From Silene latifolia (lineage: Eukaryota; Streptophyta; Magnoliopsida; Caryophyllales; Caryophyllaceae), in contig NC_133534.1 of assembly GCF_048544455.1 (NCBI RefSeq), positions 218,159,735 to 218,223,734 on the forward strand: a DNA stretch of 64,000 nucleotides, written 5' to 3'. The notes below the pieces were generated by a model. That model was not told where the DNA came from, ran no database searches, and saw only the letters and a program-made list of their open reading frames with translations. Shown one piece after another: positions 53,439 through 64,000 of this stretch. Each line of letters opens with the position of its first letter. Position 1 is the stretch's first letter. The position numbers were made by a program, and so were the translations under genes.

Positions 53439-54960
53439 TGAGGAATCAACCTGGCAAGAAGTAAGGGAAACACTAAAGCATCAAAATTCCAAAATCTTCC
53501 AAAGAGACAAAAATTTCTAGCATCCAAGGCATTGATGGTGGTTGAACAAGCAAGAGAGAAATCAAGGCAGCCTATTGAGGCCATTGAGGAGGTTGCCACT
53601 ACAACACCGGAGGTCGAGCAACTCAAAGACTATCCGGAGGTAACTTTCCTTTATAATGATCATAGAAGTGCATTCGAGTCCCTTAGAAAAAAGAAAGTCA
53701 TTGCCACCAAATTTGTTTGCCAAGATACTTTAAGAAAGTTGAGAGTGCTTGATCAAACTAGAGCATTCTTCGAGTCTATGGGATTATCTACCTTGTTTGA
53801 GATGGAAGAATTGACTTATCCCTCCCTTACTATAGAGTTCATTAGCTCTTTAAAGGAGTATAAGGTAGATACTTGAAGATATGTTGAGTTTCGGCTTGAG
53901 AACCAAAGTAGGCGCATGATTAAGGCTCATTTTGATAAGGTACTTGGGCTTCGTGATCATTAGGATTTCTTCAAGAAGCTTCTAAATTTCAATGCCAAAC
54001 CCCTATGAAAGGCAATTGCCAGACGATAATTGACCACTTTTAGGAAGTGCAATGCCTTGTATATCCACCATCCGGGTATTCGGTATTGGCATCGGTTCAT
54101 AGCCAATACCTTAATAGCAAGAAAAGAAGCAAATTATATGACCGAACTTGACCTTGACTACTTATAGTCTTACATGAATGTCCATGGGAAGTCTAAGAAA
54201 GATTAAAAAATTCTCCAATTATTGTTGGAGAGGTGGATGGACGTCCAAGAAGGAAAGGAAAAGACGGCCTTTATTGTCAATGGTGGCTTGATAACAAAGT
54301 TGGCTAAAAACTTTAACCCAAACTTCAATGAGAACAAAGCTTACAAGCCGGTTAAGGGTGGTCATCTCCTTGATACGAGTACGCTAATTCACAAATTTCT
54401 TTGAGTGAGACATAATAACTCAACCCCGGGATACGAATGGATAATCAAGGGAGCCGATTTCATAGTCTTGGCAAGAAAAAAATGCCGCATTTCCACTCAC
54501 CGAAACAACTATCTTATTCACATCTCCTGACTTGTCAAGATAATCATCAACGAACAACAAAATCCAAATGAAGACCCCTCCTCCTTAGTTATGCCGCCTT
54601 ACCCCTTTGCCTTTGAAGAATTCACAACCGATGATCCAAATGTTGTGGAAGGCAATGATTACTTGACTAAGTTTATTAAGCATATCCATAAGGAGGCTTA
54701 CAAGGATCGGGTGAATGCCTACTATTCCCAATATCCACCACTCTTTCACCTTGCTAGGCAAGGACTTCATGACCCTAAGAGTCCTTTGCCGGATTGGGTG
54801 GATAGGAAGGTAATCTTTCCTCAAGCCTCCCAAGATGAAGAAAGGGAAAACCGGGTTACTAGAAGTGAGGAACATGGTGATGATGAACATGGGGAGAGTA
54901 CTAAAGAAAGCAATGAAGAAAGTGATCAAAAGTTCAAGTGATGATGATGACGGTGATGCC
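53439..54960 (+). pseudogene. Gypsy E second ORF, ATHILA ORF-1-like
   Basis: Homologue of the D second ORF: FESMGLSTLFEMEELTYPSL, TIEFISSLKEYKVD, then in-frame TGA at about 53874. Later fragments are ERWMDVQEGKEKTAFIVNGG, PYPFAFEEFTTDD, YSQYPPLFHLARQGLHDPKS and an acidic Glu/Asp tail (54,830-54,960). Several stops and shifts. It provides an independent copy showing where D is broken (D has TGA at the Trp of DWVDRK). Confidence 0.75.
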
Positions 54961-57092
54961 TCCAGATCTTTGGAGGATGATGATGATGATATGACGATGA
55001 GTGATGGTTGATTGTTGACTAGCAAAAGGAGGAAGAAATAATTAAGGAGTTGATGGCTTCCATAGCATCTCATCCTATACCACTGTGAGTCTCCTACCCC
55101 TCCTTTTGTTTTATTTCTTATCTCATTATTACATACTTTATAAGACTAGTACTTAGAGCATTTAGAGAATCATTTTTGGACTATTTATGGCTAAGAGTTT
55201 TTGAGTCTAGCAACATCAAAGGACTCACACCTCGGCAACATTGACGTGACTATTTTTTTGCTCCCACCATGAAGCATCCAAAATGACAAGTTACTTACCA
55301 TGCATTGCATTACATAACTTATGAATAATCTTCCCAATTTTTGCACTAGCAATAGTGTTTAGTTTGGTTTGGGGAAGTTCATTTCTAAGCAACCCCAGTC
55401 TCAAATTAGCTCTCCAACCTAATATAAAGCATGCATCATGTAGCATAGTTTAGTTTGCATCATGTTTAATATATATCATGTAGTATGCAATTAGTATAGA
55501 ATTCATGCATTTCATATAGCTTCATGCATTTATATTTGCATAATTTTCCTGTCGTTTTGTCAATTGAGGATAATGTCCACACTAGTGTGGGATGGAAAAT
55601 TCTAATATCTAACCTATATTATAAAAATGATAAAAATTGAAAAAATTGAAAATTCGAAAAACATGTTCTTTTTTAGCATAGAATTGTACATACATGTTTG
55701 TTGGTCACTCTTATCACATGGGGACGACTACACCACATTCGAAGCATAAGGCATATAAAGAATACCGCATCGTATGATCTTTCCAAATCTCCTTCTCCCT
55801 TTCTTATATGTTAATGACAACGTGACTACTTTTTGATGATGCGGTTTATACCTATGTGATGTTAGGAGTTGCATTTAGTTTATATGGCATAGTAGTTCAT
55901 AGAAGCATATGCATTAGAGTTGTATATATGTTAGTTCCATCATGGCATGTAGTTGCATGGTAGAAAATGTTTTGTGAAAATGCCTAATTGGAAAGCTTGA
56001 CAAGTGTATATAAGGCCCTTGTAGATAATCTTTCTCCTTGAGACTTTGTTTGCTAGAATACCCTCAAGACACCCTAGGATGTGTCATACTAGTATCTTTT
56101 GACCCATGAACTAAGGCCTAGTCAAGAGTACCTTGTGGTGTGATAATTCCTTGGCTACCGTTTATTCTAAGGTGACCTTTGAAGCCATGCAACTGTTCTT
56201 TCACTTCTATCATCATTTTGTCAACCAAAAGGGAATGAGCACTATAATCATCAAATTGAGTTCAAATGCCAAATAAATGTCAAAAAGTTTGCAATTTTGT
56301 CAAAGAAATAAGGAGCACAAAATAGTCTCCTATGTTTTTCTAGAGTACGCTTGCTACATATGGAGTTACTCTCAATGTTTAAATGTCATATCAAAGCCGA
56401 AAAGTCAAAATGCTAAAGTATCAAATGCCAAACATCAAAAAATGGCAATAAATATTCTTCAATTGTCAAATGCTACGAAAATGGGGGAAAAAATAACCTA
56501 AAAGCAAACTACCATCATAAAACTCAACCATCTTGATCCCTTTATCCATTGATGATCCTATCTTTGTTGCATAGTGGAGAGGGACGACCCTTCTTCTTGT
56601 CTAGGCAATAGAGGTAATTCCGCGATCCTACAGTGTTTTTTAACACCATAAGGAATTTGATCTTGACGAAAGCATTTAACAATTGTGGACGAAAGTAGCC
56701 TAGTTTAACACAACTTAGAGGTGACTTGTTTGTATCCTCTTAGACTTAGTAACTTGGAGAACTAATATCTATGGTAGAATGTGTACCCTTAAATTTCTTC
56801 CCTTTTAGTTTATTTCCGCCACTTAGATGAGAAAAGTGGTTATTCTTTTGCAGATGCATCCTATGACGTATTTTGTGTGCTTAATGTTTGGATGCATCGC
56901 CATTTTGGCAAGCCCCACCTTGCCTTGCAACAAGACATCTTACCTCATAAATGTCTTGTTGTGAGTTGAAGGGGCCGAGTGAGACCCGATCATTGTCTTA
57001 TATAGGCTATGTAATTGGAGTAGTATAAATAAAGGTCGTAGTTTTAGTCACCTCTTTACTCGGGATGAGCAAAGGTTCGGTTTGGGGATATT
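54961..57092 (+). other. Gypsy E 3' non-coding region
   Basis: About 2.1 kb, collinear with the reversed 3' regions of D and H. Ends in the polypurine tract GGTTCGGTTTGGGGATATT directly before the LTR. Open frames here (such as 56277-56501) are unsupported. Confidence 0.8.
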
Positions 57093-57718
57093 TGATGTGA
57101 CTCGTATTTACGCACATATAGTTGCCTAACTAGCCTCATTCCTATGCTTTCTAGCATGAATTAGGGTCGTTTCTTATCTTTAGCTTCCTATTATGCATAT
57201 TCTATGAGGTTTTGTGCCCTTGGTAGGAAAGGAGTGCTAGCCTTACTTAAGCGGAGCAAAATTGATCGCATCTAACGACCAAGCAACAAGGAGAAGACCA
57301 ATACTAAAGGCCTAAGTCAACAAAAGAAGTAAATGGGAAATGATGAAGGACCCCCATGACCCCTAAAGAATCCCCACGAGTTAAGGGGCAGCCAAATGAA
57401 AGAAGAAGCAAAACTGCCCTTTCGGACGTGCGTCCTAGAGCAAGGATGGGCGTCCCCATTTTCAGCCCGAACATTCCCAAGGCAGGACGGGCGTCCTACA
57501 TAGCAGGAGGAGCATCTATCAGAAGGAGGTTGTGCGTCCTATGCCAAGACTTGCAAGGCGTTGGACTTCATTTAAGGGGCTTAATCGTCATTTAAGCCCT
57601 TAGTTAACCTAATACTTGTACTTAGTATAAATACTCCCTTGTAATAGGAGATTAGTAACAAGTCAATTAGAGATTAGAGAGAGATTATACATCAATTAGC
57701 TTAATTACATTTTAATCC
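57093..57718 (+). repeat. 3' LTR of Gypsy E, truncated
   Basis: Starts TGATGTGACTCG after the polypurine tract and follows the D/H LTR layout: GGTAGGAAAGGAGTGC, GGACGGGCGTCC-type GC modules (about 57420-57545) and TATA motif TATAAAT near 57625. Sequence similarity ends at about 57718, where another repeat begins; the R/U5 end is missing. Confidence 0.78.
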
Positions 57719-58583
57719 TTCTGTGGACATAGCCACCTACGCGCCCAGCCGATCTGTGGACGTATATCGGTCTTTTAAAAGCCACGCTCGGCGGCGTAAA
57801 AATGCTTTCGACCGGATCATTTTAGATCGGTCGGTTTCGCCTCGGCAAGGGTCTCGAAATGATGTAAGAGATGTTCGGAGTCACCACCAAGCATTTGTGG
57901 GATGCTTGGAACCCGTTCGAATCCACTTTATACCTAGGTCAACCAAGGCAAAAAGCGGTGTTTGATATAGGTACTAAAGATAAAGAATCGTCCCTCTTTA
58001 GCATTCTATCTCTAGAATGACTCTCGTACGCCCTGGATAAGGTCGTCCACTATCTAAAGTTTCTGAGTAAGAGGTGAAGGTACGTATTGGGAAGCCGTTT
58101 AATCGGACACCCTATCCTGCCCGCGGTAGCGGCCTCTACTGATTGATCTTGGTTGGTTAAATGCAAAAGTTGATAAAACGAAAAAATGCATGAATGTGCG
58201 CATCCACAAGTTTGAACCTAACATGTGAGCTTTCTATGTCAGTTGTTTAATCCAGGTATCAAGTATTTGATGTCGAGTTGGATTTAATGTTGATTTGCAT
58301 GAAAGACGAAAATTAAACATTCATTTACCGAGTTAGGTTTATGGTGCATAACGTAATCCATTTGTCTTAGTAAGGCGTTTTGCAAATACAATGTAAAATG
58401 GGCAGATTCGTCATCTGATCCGTCCTGTATTGGGGATAACCGAAGTCGGGATCGTCCTAGACAAGTGCTGGAAGGAAACAGGGTCTGCATCAGGCAGCCT
58501 ATATAGGTGCGAGCCATCAGGCGATGCAAACAGGCCTATCCTGGTTTGAAAATTGGAAAGTGAGTGGCCTGTTTAGGCGCGGG
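57719..58583. repeat. Unclassified repeat, part 1 (possibly Tat/Ogre-like)
   Basis: Higher-GC sequence with no coding domain. The phrases CTTTCGACCGGATCATTTTAG and GGAGTCACCACCAAGC remind me of untranslated/LTR regions of Tat-group (Ogre/Retand) Gypsy elements, but this is from memory and unverified. It continues on the far side of S3 at 60076. Confidence 0.35.
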
Positions 58584-60075
58584 TGATAAGACCGCATTTT
58601 ATCCCATTTTGCTGGCGGTTTTACTCCCATTCCATCCCCTATTGCATGCAACCAGTAGCTATTTAGAGTGCTTCTAAGTATAAATAACCGCTCCCCGTTC
58701 CCGACCCGTCCTTTGAGTATAGTTCATGGTTTTGTTACCTTCTACTTTACATTTTGCTAGGAGGACGTTTGCGGGCACAAGATAGAGCATAAGAGTCGAA
58801 GTCCTCAAGTCGGGCAAGGTGGAGTCGAAGTCAAACAAAGAAGGAAAAGGGCCAAGGAGCACTTTGGAGCTGAAAATAGAGCATCTTTCCGTCTGGTGAA
58901 ATTTCACCCGCCGGGCGAAAATTTCACCCGCCGGGCAAAATTTCGCCCTCCGTCAGATTTTTGCACTTTTGACTTATTTCTCATATGGTGAAATTTTCAC
59001 CCACCGGGTGAAAATTTTGCTCGTCGGGTTTCGCTTGCTTTGTGACTTATGGGCTTTGTATTAGACCTTCATATAAAAGGCTAGAATTTAGATTAAAAAC
59101 CTAAGTTTTCATTTGGGTGAGAATCTAGATTATTTAGAGAGAAAAACTTGCTACAATTGTAACCAATCCTTAATCAAAACTTTAATCTTTCCTTAATCAA
59201 ATATTAATTATTTCATAAATTAGCTTAGAATTAGTTATTATCAATTGCTTACATTTAGTATTGTGGGTTGTTAATTGAAGATTGGTGAAGATTATTCTTC
59301 TATTTAATCAAAGATTGCAACTTTATCTTCAATATTGGTATAATCTCTTCTCTATTATTGTTAATCTTTCACTTGTTTACATATTTAAGTTGCTTAATTA
59401 GTAATATTTGCAAACATGTTTTCTCCTGCTTGTTATATGCTAAAATCTCCATCTTTTACTTTTGTCACCATGAGTATGTGTGAGTAGTGTCTTACTAGGA
59501 TGGAGGGGGAACTCTTGTAGGATTATAGGGGATGATTAAGACATAGGAAGAATGAAACTATTGAGCATTTGCTTGTTGATTTTATCATGCACACAAGGTG
59601 TTTGTGAGAATGCTTAGGTGAGAATTTGAGCATTTAATCTATCTTTCTACTTGTTGGGTGAGAGCTTGACTAGTAATTAGGAAGCACATGTTAAAATCAA
59701 GGGTGGTTTAATTAGGTGAGAGCTTAATCAACCTTACTTTAGGGGTTAGTCTTTCATCGAGAGATCAAGTCTTTCCCTTGCATTTGCTACCGGTTTTGCC
59801 TTCTTGTGTTCTTGTCCCCCCTTCCCTACTTGAGTGAACCCAACATCCTAGTCCCTAACCATTGTCTTTATCATCTTAAGCTTTTAATCGTTTTCTTTTG
59901 TTGCTCTTAGTCTAGTACTTTAGTTGGCTTTAATCGACCCATTTTCCTTTCGATCGAACTAAACTAGTAGCCAAGACAAACTATCCTAGAGCCATAATTC
60001 CGTCCCTTGGGTTCGTCCCTCGCAATACTACAACGGGCAACCGTACACTTGCGAGGCTACAAATGAAAGACAACA
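58584..60075 (+). mobile_element. Probable solo LTR S3
   Basis: 1492 bp, TGATAAGACCGC...GAAAGACAACA, flanked by gcggg (58579-58583) and gcgag (60076-60080), a TSD with one mismatch. TATA-like ATATAAAAGG at 59071-59080 with a palindromic array upstream. No internal domain. The end is chosen for TG..CA plus the near-TSD; another boundary near 60060 is possible. Confidence 0.6.
58895..59030. repeat. GGTGAAATTTCACC palindrome array in S3
   Basis: Contains the perfect palindrome GGTGAAATTTCACC (58895-58908), a further GCGAAAATTTCACCCGCC, GCAAAATTTCGCCC and, at about 58987-59020, GGTGAAATTTTCACC followed by GGGTGAAAATTTT. It lies 50-180 bp upstream of the S3 TATA motif. Confidence 0.85.
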
Positions 60076-61560
60076 GCGAGTCGGCAGATGGTTGAAGGGG
60101 CGTCTTTTGACCATAAAAATATTTGTAAAATGGTGTGAAAAGAGGGTGTTTGAACCCGTCTTGGTTTGAAAAGGTTATTTAGACCTTTTTTGTGCTAATA
60201 TGAGGAACGAGACTTGAATAATCATCATTGTATTGACGATATAAGATGTCGGGTTCGATTTTGCAAGCTTGACATGAATAGTTTTGAAAAGTGATTATGA
60301 ACTAATTGTTTTAAGTTCATTTGTTTGTGATTACTCAATGTTCATCATCGTACTCGGGTTAAAATCCGACATGGTATACCAAGGATGATTTTGTATTTAT
60401 GACTAATGCATTTGTTTTGAAAATGTAAAGAAATGAAATAAAAGGTTTTAAAATACCTTTTAAAATGTATTTAACCGAATATTATCACCGAAACACGGAT
60501 TAAACCGTCATGGTATTAGGAACCAAGGGTGAAAAATAATTTATGGTTAAACATTTATCATGAAAATGATTTGAAATATTTGAAATGGTAAAAAAAACCG
60601 ATTACAAATAAGAAATGAATTAAAGAGTAAAATGAGACCAAACACGGCTGGATTAAGGCCTGAGAGGGGGTTTAGGCACTAGCCTGCCTGCTATACAAGC
60701 AGCCCCTGTCTTCGGCTGAAATCCGATTTTGGCTCATTTAACCCATATTTGGATCATGTTATGCATGTTTTAGCATGTTATAGTCATAAAATAGATGAAA
60801 AACATGATAGAAGAGGATTTTTACACCCTCATACTTACATGCTAGGCTTGAGACGAGAAATTGACGAAAGTGTATCAACTTGTTTGGTCGGAAAACTCGG
60901 TTTGAAAACTATTTTAGCAATGTAAAAGAGTGTTTTAATTTTAGTGGTGGTGTAGTTAATCGAGATGGTCGGTCTAGTGATTTAATGCACGATGACGGTA
61001 CCAAACAATGTGCAAGGCTTGTATTTTCGATCGGTAGGTCGAAAACACGTGTCGGTTTGTGACTTGAGAAGTCGAGTCTAGAATTTTAAGGGAGAAATGA
61101 GGGGGCAGACACTCGCATAATCTCAAATGGTGCCATTTGAGGGGTATTTATAGAAAAATGGGTGGTTATGTGCGTTTTGAGCGACGTGGCCGCATGGGCT
61201 GCTCGAAGACGCGCGAGCCATTTCGCAGGTCTTCGAGGTGTCCTGTCACTATCACGCAATTATAATCATGATTTGTTCTATCCTATGTTTTGGATGACAT
61301 GATTTGTACTTGACCATGAACCATTCCGGAAATACTTAACATGGAAGTTTTGAAAAGTTTTGTTTTTTGTGTTTGACTCGGTTTGACTCGTTGTTGGAGT
61401 CGGGATTTGAATATTTGAGTCGGTTTTTGGTCCGGTGTCGGTTTTGACTCTAATTAGTGTCATTGTGACCCCGTCGTCATGCATTAAACACTCAAGGTAC
61501 TTTTGAAATGTTAAATTTTCGAAATCGTTTTAAATTTTCTGACGTAAAGTTGTACAGAAC
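60076..61560. repeat. Unclassified repeat, part 2
   Basis: About 1.5 kb, no coding domain, continuing the 57719-58583 repeat across S3 and ending at 61560 where the H LTR starts. Candidate small frames (60880-61062, 61278-61484 minus) show no recognisable protein. Confidence 0.4.
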
Positions 61561-63337
61561 TGGTCGTGATCCCTTATGTTTAGTTTTCAGTACTTGTCGT
61601 TAGGAGCACCTAGACCAAAACACAATTTATAACTTCACAAACAACTCTACAATTAGTAAAGAGGCAAGTAAAGGTCGGATCCAAAGGGACGGGAATTGAG
61701 ATGAGATTTTCTATTGCAACTAGTGGTGTCTAAGGGTGTCACAATTGGGGTTTGAAGTAGAAGATCACTAAACTAAATAGCAATGAAAGTAAACAAGCAA
61801 GATGAATTAAAAGGGATGTAAACAATTGATAAAAAGCACTAGGGTGTCATGGGGTCATAGAGGATTCATGGGAATTGATCATACAAACATATTCTCAAAT
61901 TATAAGCAAGCAATTATTGTTGTGATGGATCGAGTTGGTTTATATCTTACAATCCTAGGAAAGTTTGGGTCCCGGAGCCGAATCGATTAGATTGTACAAC
62001 ACGTACAAGTCGACTTAATCTTCCCTACTCAACTATATGCATGGTCTAATGAGACTCGAGTTGGTTTATGTCTTACAAGTCTCATTGAAAAGATAGGTGA
62101 TGGGTAAAAAATGCAAGGATTCATAGGCTCGCATTTCATCAAACATAACATGTGCATAAGTTGAGATCACAACAAGCAAGCAAATAAACTATGAAAACAT
62201 ATTAGATTAAGCATGAATCATTCCCCATGTTGGTTTCCCCTAATTACCCATTAACCCTAGCTAAGGAAACTACTCACTCATTATCATGTTGAACATGCTA
62301 GCAAGGTTGTCAATCATACCAACAAAGTAAAACATGATGAATAAATGAAGATAATTAACAATAATTAAAAAGGGATTAAGAGAATTATACCTACTAATGA
62401 TTTCAATAATAAAGCAAAGAATAATAGAAGTACTCGATGCTTGATTGGAAGGTTGTCAATCTCCCAATAATAACCCAAATAATCTTCAATTACCCAAAAT
62501 AATGGATGAACAAGAGAGAGAGATTAAGGAAATAAAACTTGTATTAAAACTTGATTAAATGTTGATTACAAGATTAAAGAGAGATTTGATTGATATTAAC
62601 TACACTAAAGATTGCTAAGAAGAACATGCTCTCCTAATTAGACTAATGGGGTATTTATAGTGGGGATTAGTTACATAAATTAGGGTTTACTAAGGGCTTA
62701 AATGACGATTAAGTCCTTGAGGAATCGCCGGTCTCTAGGGAGACTCCGGTCTCATTTTCGTCGGTCTTAGAAAAAGATGCGCATCCTTGCTTGAAGTTTG
62801 TAGAAGACGAAATAGCTGTAAGGGAATTCGGGTGTCTTAGGCACGGGACGGGCAGATTTGGGTGTTTCTGGACGGGCGTCCAGAGGGGGAAGACGGGCGG
62901 ATTTGAGAGGTTTTGGTCGAGCGTCCAGCTGAGGAAGACGCTCGGATTGTAGGCCTTGGACGGGCGAATTCAAGGCAATCCGCTCGGATTGTCTTACAGC
63001 TTCATTCCTTGTTCTTTTCTACCTTTTTCTTGATAGAATCCTTGAGGATTTCCTCGGGGATGTAAGGATCTTTTCTCATCATTGCCCATCTACTATAGTA
63101 TGTACAAAGGCCTTCTAATCTTGTCTCTCCTTGATGCTTGGTCATTGAATTCAATCAATTTAGTCTCATTTTGCCATGAAAATGCAAGGTTTGCACTCCT
63201 TTCCTACCAAGGACACAAAACCTCAAAGAATATGCAAAACAAAGGACTAAAGACAATAAATGACCCAAATATGCACTAAAAAGCATGGGAACAAGGCTAA
63301 TTCGGGGACTAAATGTGCTTAAATTATGGTCACATCA
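61561..63337 (-). repeat. 3' LTR of Gypsy H (D family)
   Basis: 1777 bp, sense TGATGTGACCATAATTTAAG...ATCACGACCA. TATAAATA at 62652-62659 (minus), GC modules (GGACGGGCG, GACGCTCGGATT) at about 62830-62990. Close match to the D LTR. The next bases rightward are the D-type polypurine tract complement, so this is the 3' LTR of a minus-strand element continuing beyond 64000. Left flank agaac is the expected TSD; its partner is outside. Confidence 0.9.
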
Positions 63338-64000
63338 AATATCCCCAAACCGAACCTTTGCTCGTCCCGAGTAAAGAGGTGACAAAGACTAGGACCATTA
63401 TTTAAACTAACCTAATAACATAGCCGATATGAGACAATTAGCGGGTCTCACTCCGCCCCTTCAACTCACAACAAGACAACCATGAGGTAGGATGCCTTCT
63501 TGCAAGGCAAGGTGGGTCTTGCCAAAATGGCGACACATCCAAACATTAAGCACATAAAATCAAGTAATGGATGCATCTACAAAAGAATAGCCACTTTCCT
63601 CATCTAAGTGGCGGAAATTATCTACAAGGGAAGCAATTTAAGGGTACACACTCCTTCATAGATGCAATTTCTTCAAACTACTAAGCCTAGAAGGATACCA
63701 ATAAATCACCTCGAAATTGTGTCAAGTTAGGGTACCTTTGTCCTCAATCGTTAAATGCTTTTGTCAAGAATAGACTCCCTATGGCGTTAGAAACACTGGA
63801 GGATCGCGGAATTCCCCCTCTTGCCTAGACAAGAAGAAGGGTCGTCCCCTCTCTACCATGCACAAAAGTGGATACGATGGATAAAGGGATCGATAGAATT
63901 TGAGTTTTATTTTGGGAGTTTGCTTTTGTTGTTTGTTTTTCCCCCCAATTTCTTGTGGCATATAACATTTGAGAACACTTTCTTTTGCCATTTCTTTTGA
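63338..64000 (-). other. Gypsy H 3' non-coding region (partial)
   Basis: Begins AATATCCCCAAACC (polypurine tract complement) and follows D 24282-24940 with only scattered differences. This shows what the left end of D should look like with its LTR present. No coding signal. Confidence 0.88.

Noticed and set aside
58579..60080. Exact TSD for solo LTR S3
   Set aside because: The flanks gcggg and gcgag differ at one base, so I kept the element but did not claim an exact TSD.

Overview
This window is plant nuclear DNA made almost entirely of transposable elements. I found no host gene, rRNA or tRNA gene, CRISPR array or bacterial feature. The evidence is: AT-rich non-coding sequence, LTRs bounded by TG..CA with 5-bp target-site duplications (TSDs), initiator-Met primer-binding sites (TGGTATCAGAGC) on the Copia elements, Asp-tRNA primer-binding sites (TGGCGCCGTTGCCGGGGA type) on the Gypsy/Athila-like elements, plant L1-type LINE tails, a Tourist-like MITE and long plant microsatellites. 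A eudicot pericentromeric or sex-chromosome-like region is plausible; I cannot name the species.

Layout, left to right. (1) 1-1246: 5' end of a minus-strand element X (PBS and 5' LTR) inserted in a SIRE/Maximus-like Copia element G (1247-4267). (2) 4268-6499: two 5'-truncated LINE copies, head to tail, each ending in poly(A). (3) 6500-20583: minus-strand Athila-like Gypsy B, whose gag is split by Copia A (7167-17245, TSD atcta); A is itself split by solo LTR S1 (10624-11901, TSD gtgtg). (4) 20589-57718: an old plus-strand Gypsy E. Its gag-pro is cut by Copia C (20719-39829, TSD cctac), solo LTR S2 (40553-41778, TSD atagc) and Copia F (42630-51395, TSD gccaa). C carries a MITE in its left LTR and a whole minus-strand Gypsy D (24280-33835, TSD actag) in its gag. 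(5) 57719-64000: an unclassified repeat containing a probable solo LTR S3, followed by the 3' LTR and 3' non-coding end of a minus-strand D-like element H.

Three results stand out. First, Copia A and F inserted independently but share the same lesions: a gag deletion, loss of the protease active-site segment, a broken integrase and YVDD changed to YVDN. They keep the LTR ends, PBS, polypurine tract and 3' region of the coding relative C, so they look like a non-autonomous family mobilised in trans. Second, D and E (and probably H) are a two-ORF Gypsy family with Gag-Pro and a second ATHILA ORF-1-like protein with an acidic tail, but no reverse transcriptase or integrase. The second ORF is preceded by a GC-rich GACGAGCG/CGCTCG module block that recurs in the LTR upstream of the TATA box. 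Third, D has a perfect TSD but only one LTR: its 3' end stops right after the polypurine tract with a bare CA.

All coding regions carry stops or frameshifts in the window. Boundaries given with TSDs are read directly from the sequence; family assignments come from motif recognition, without database search.
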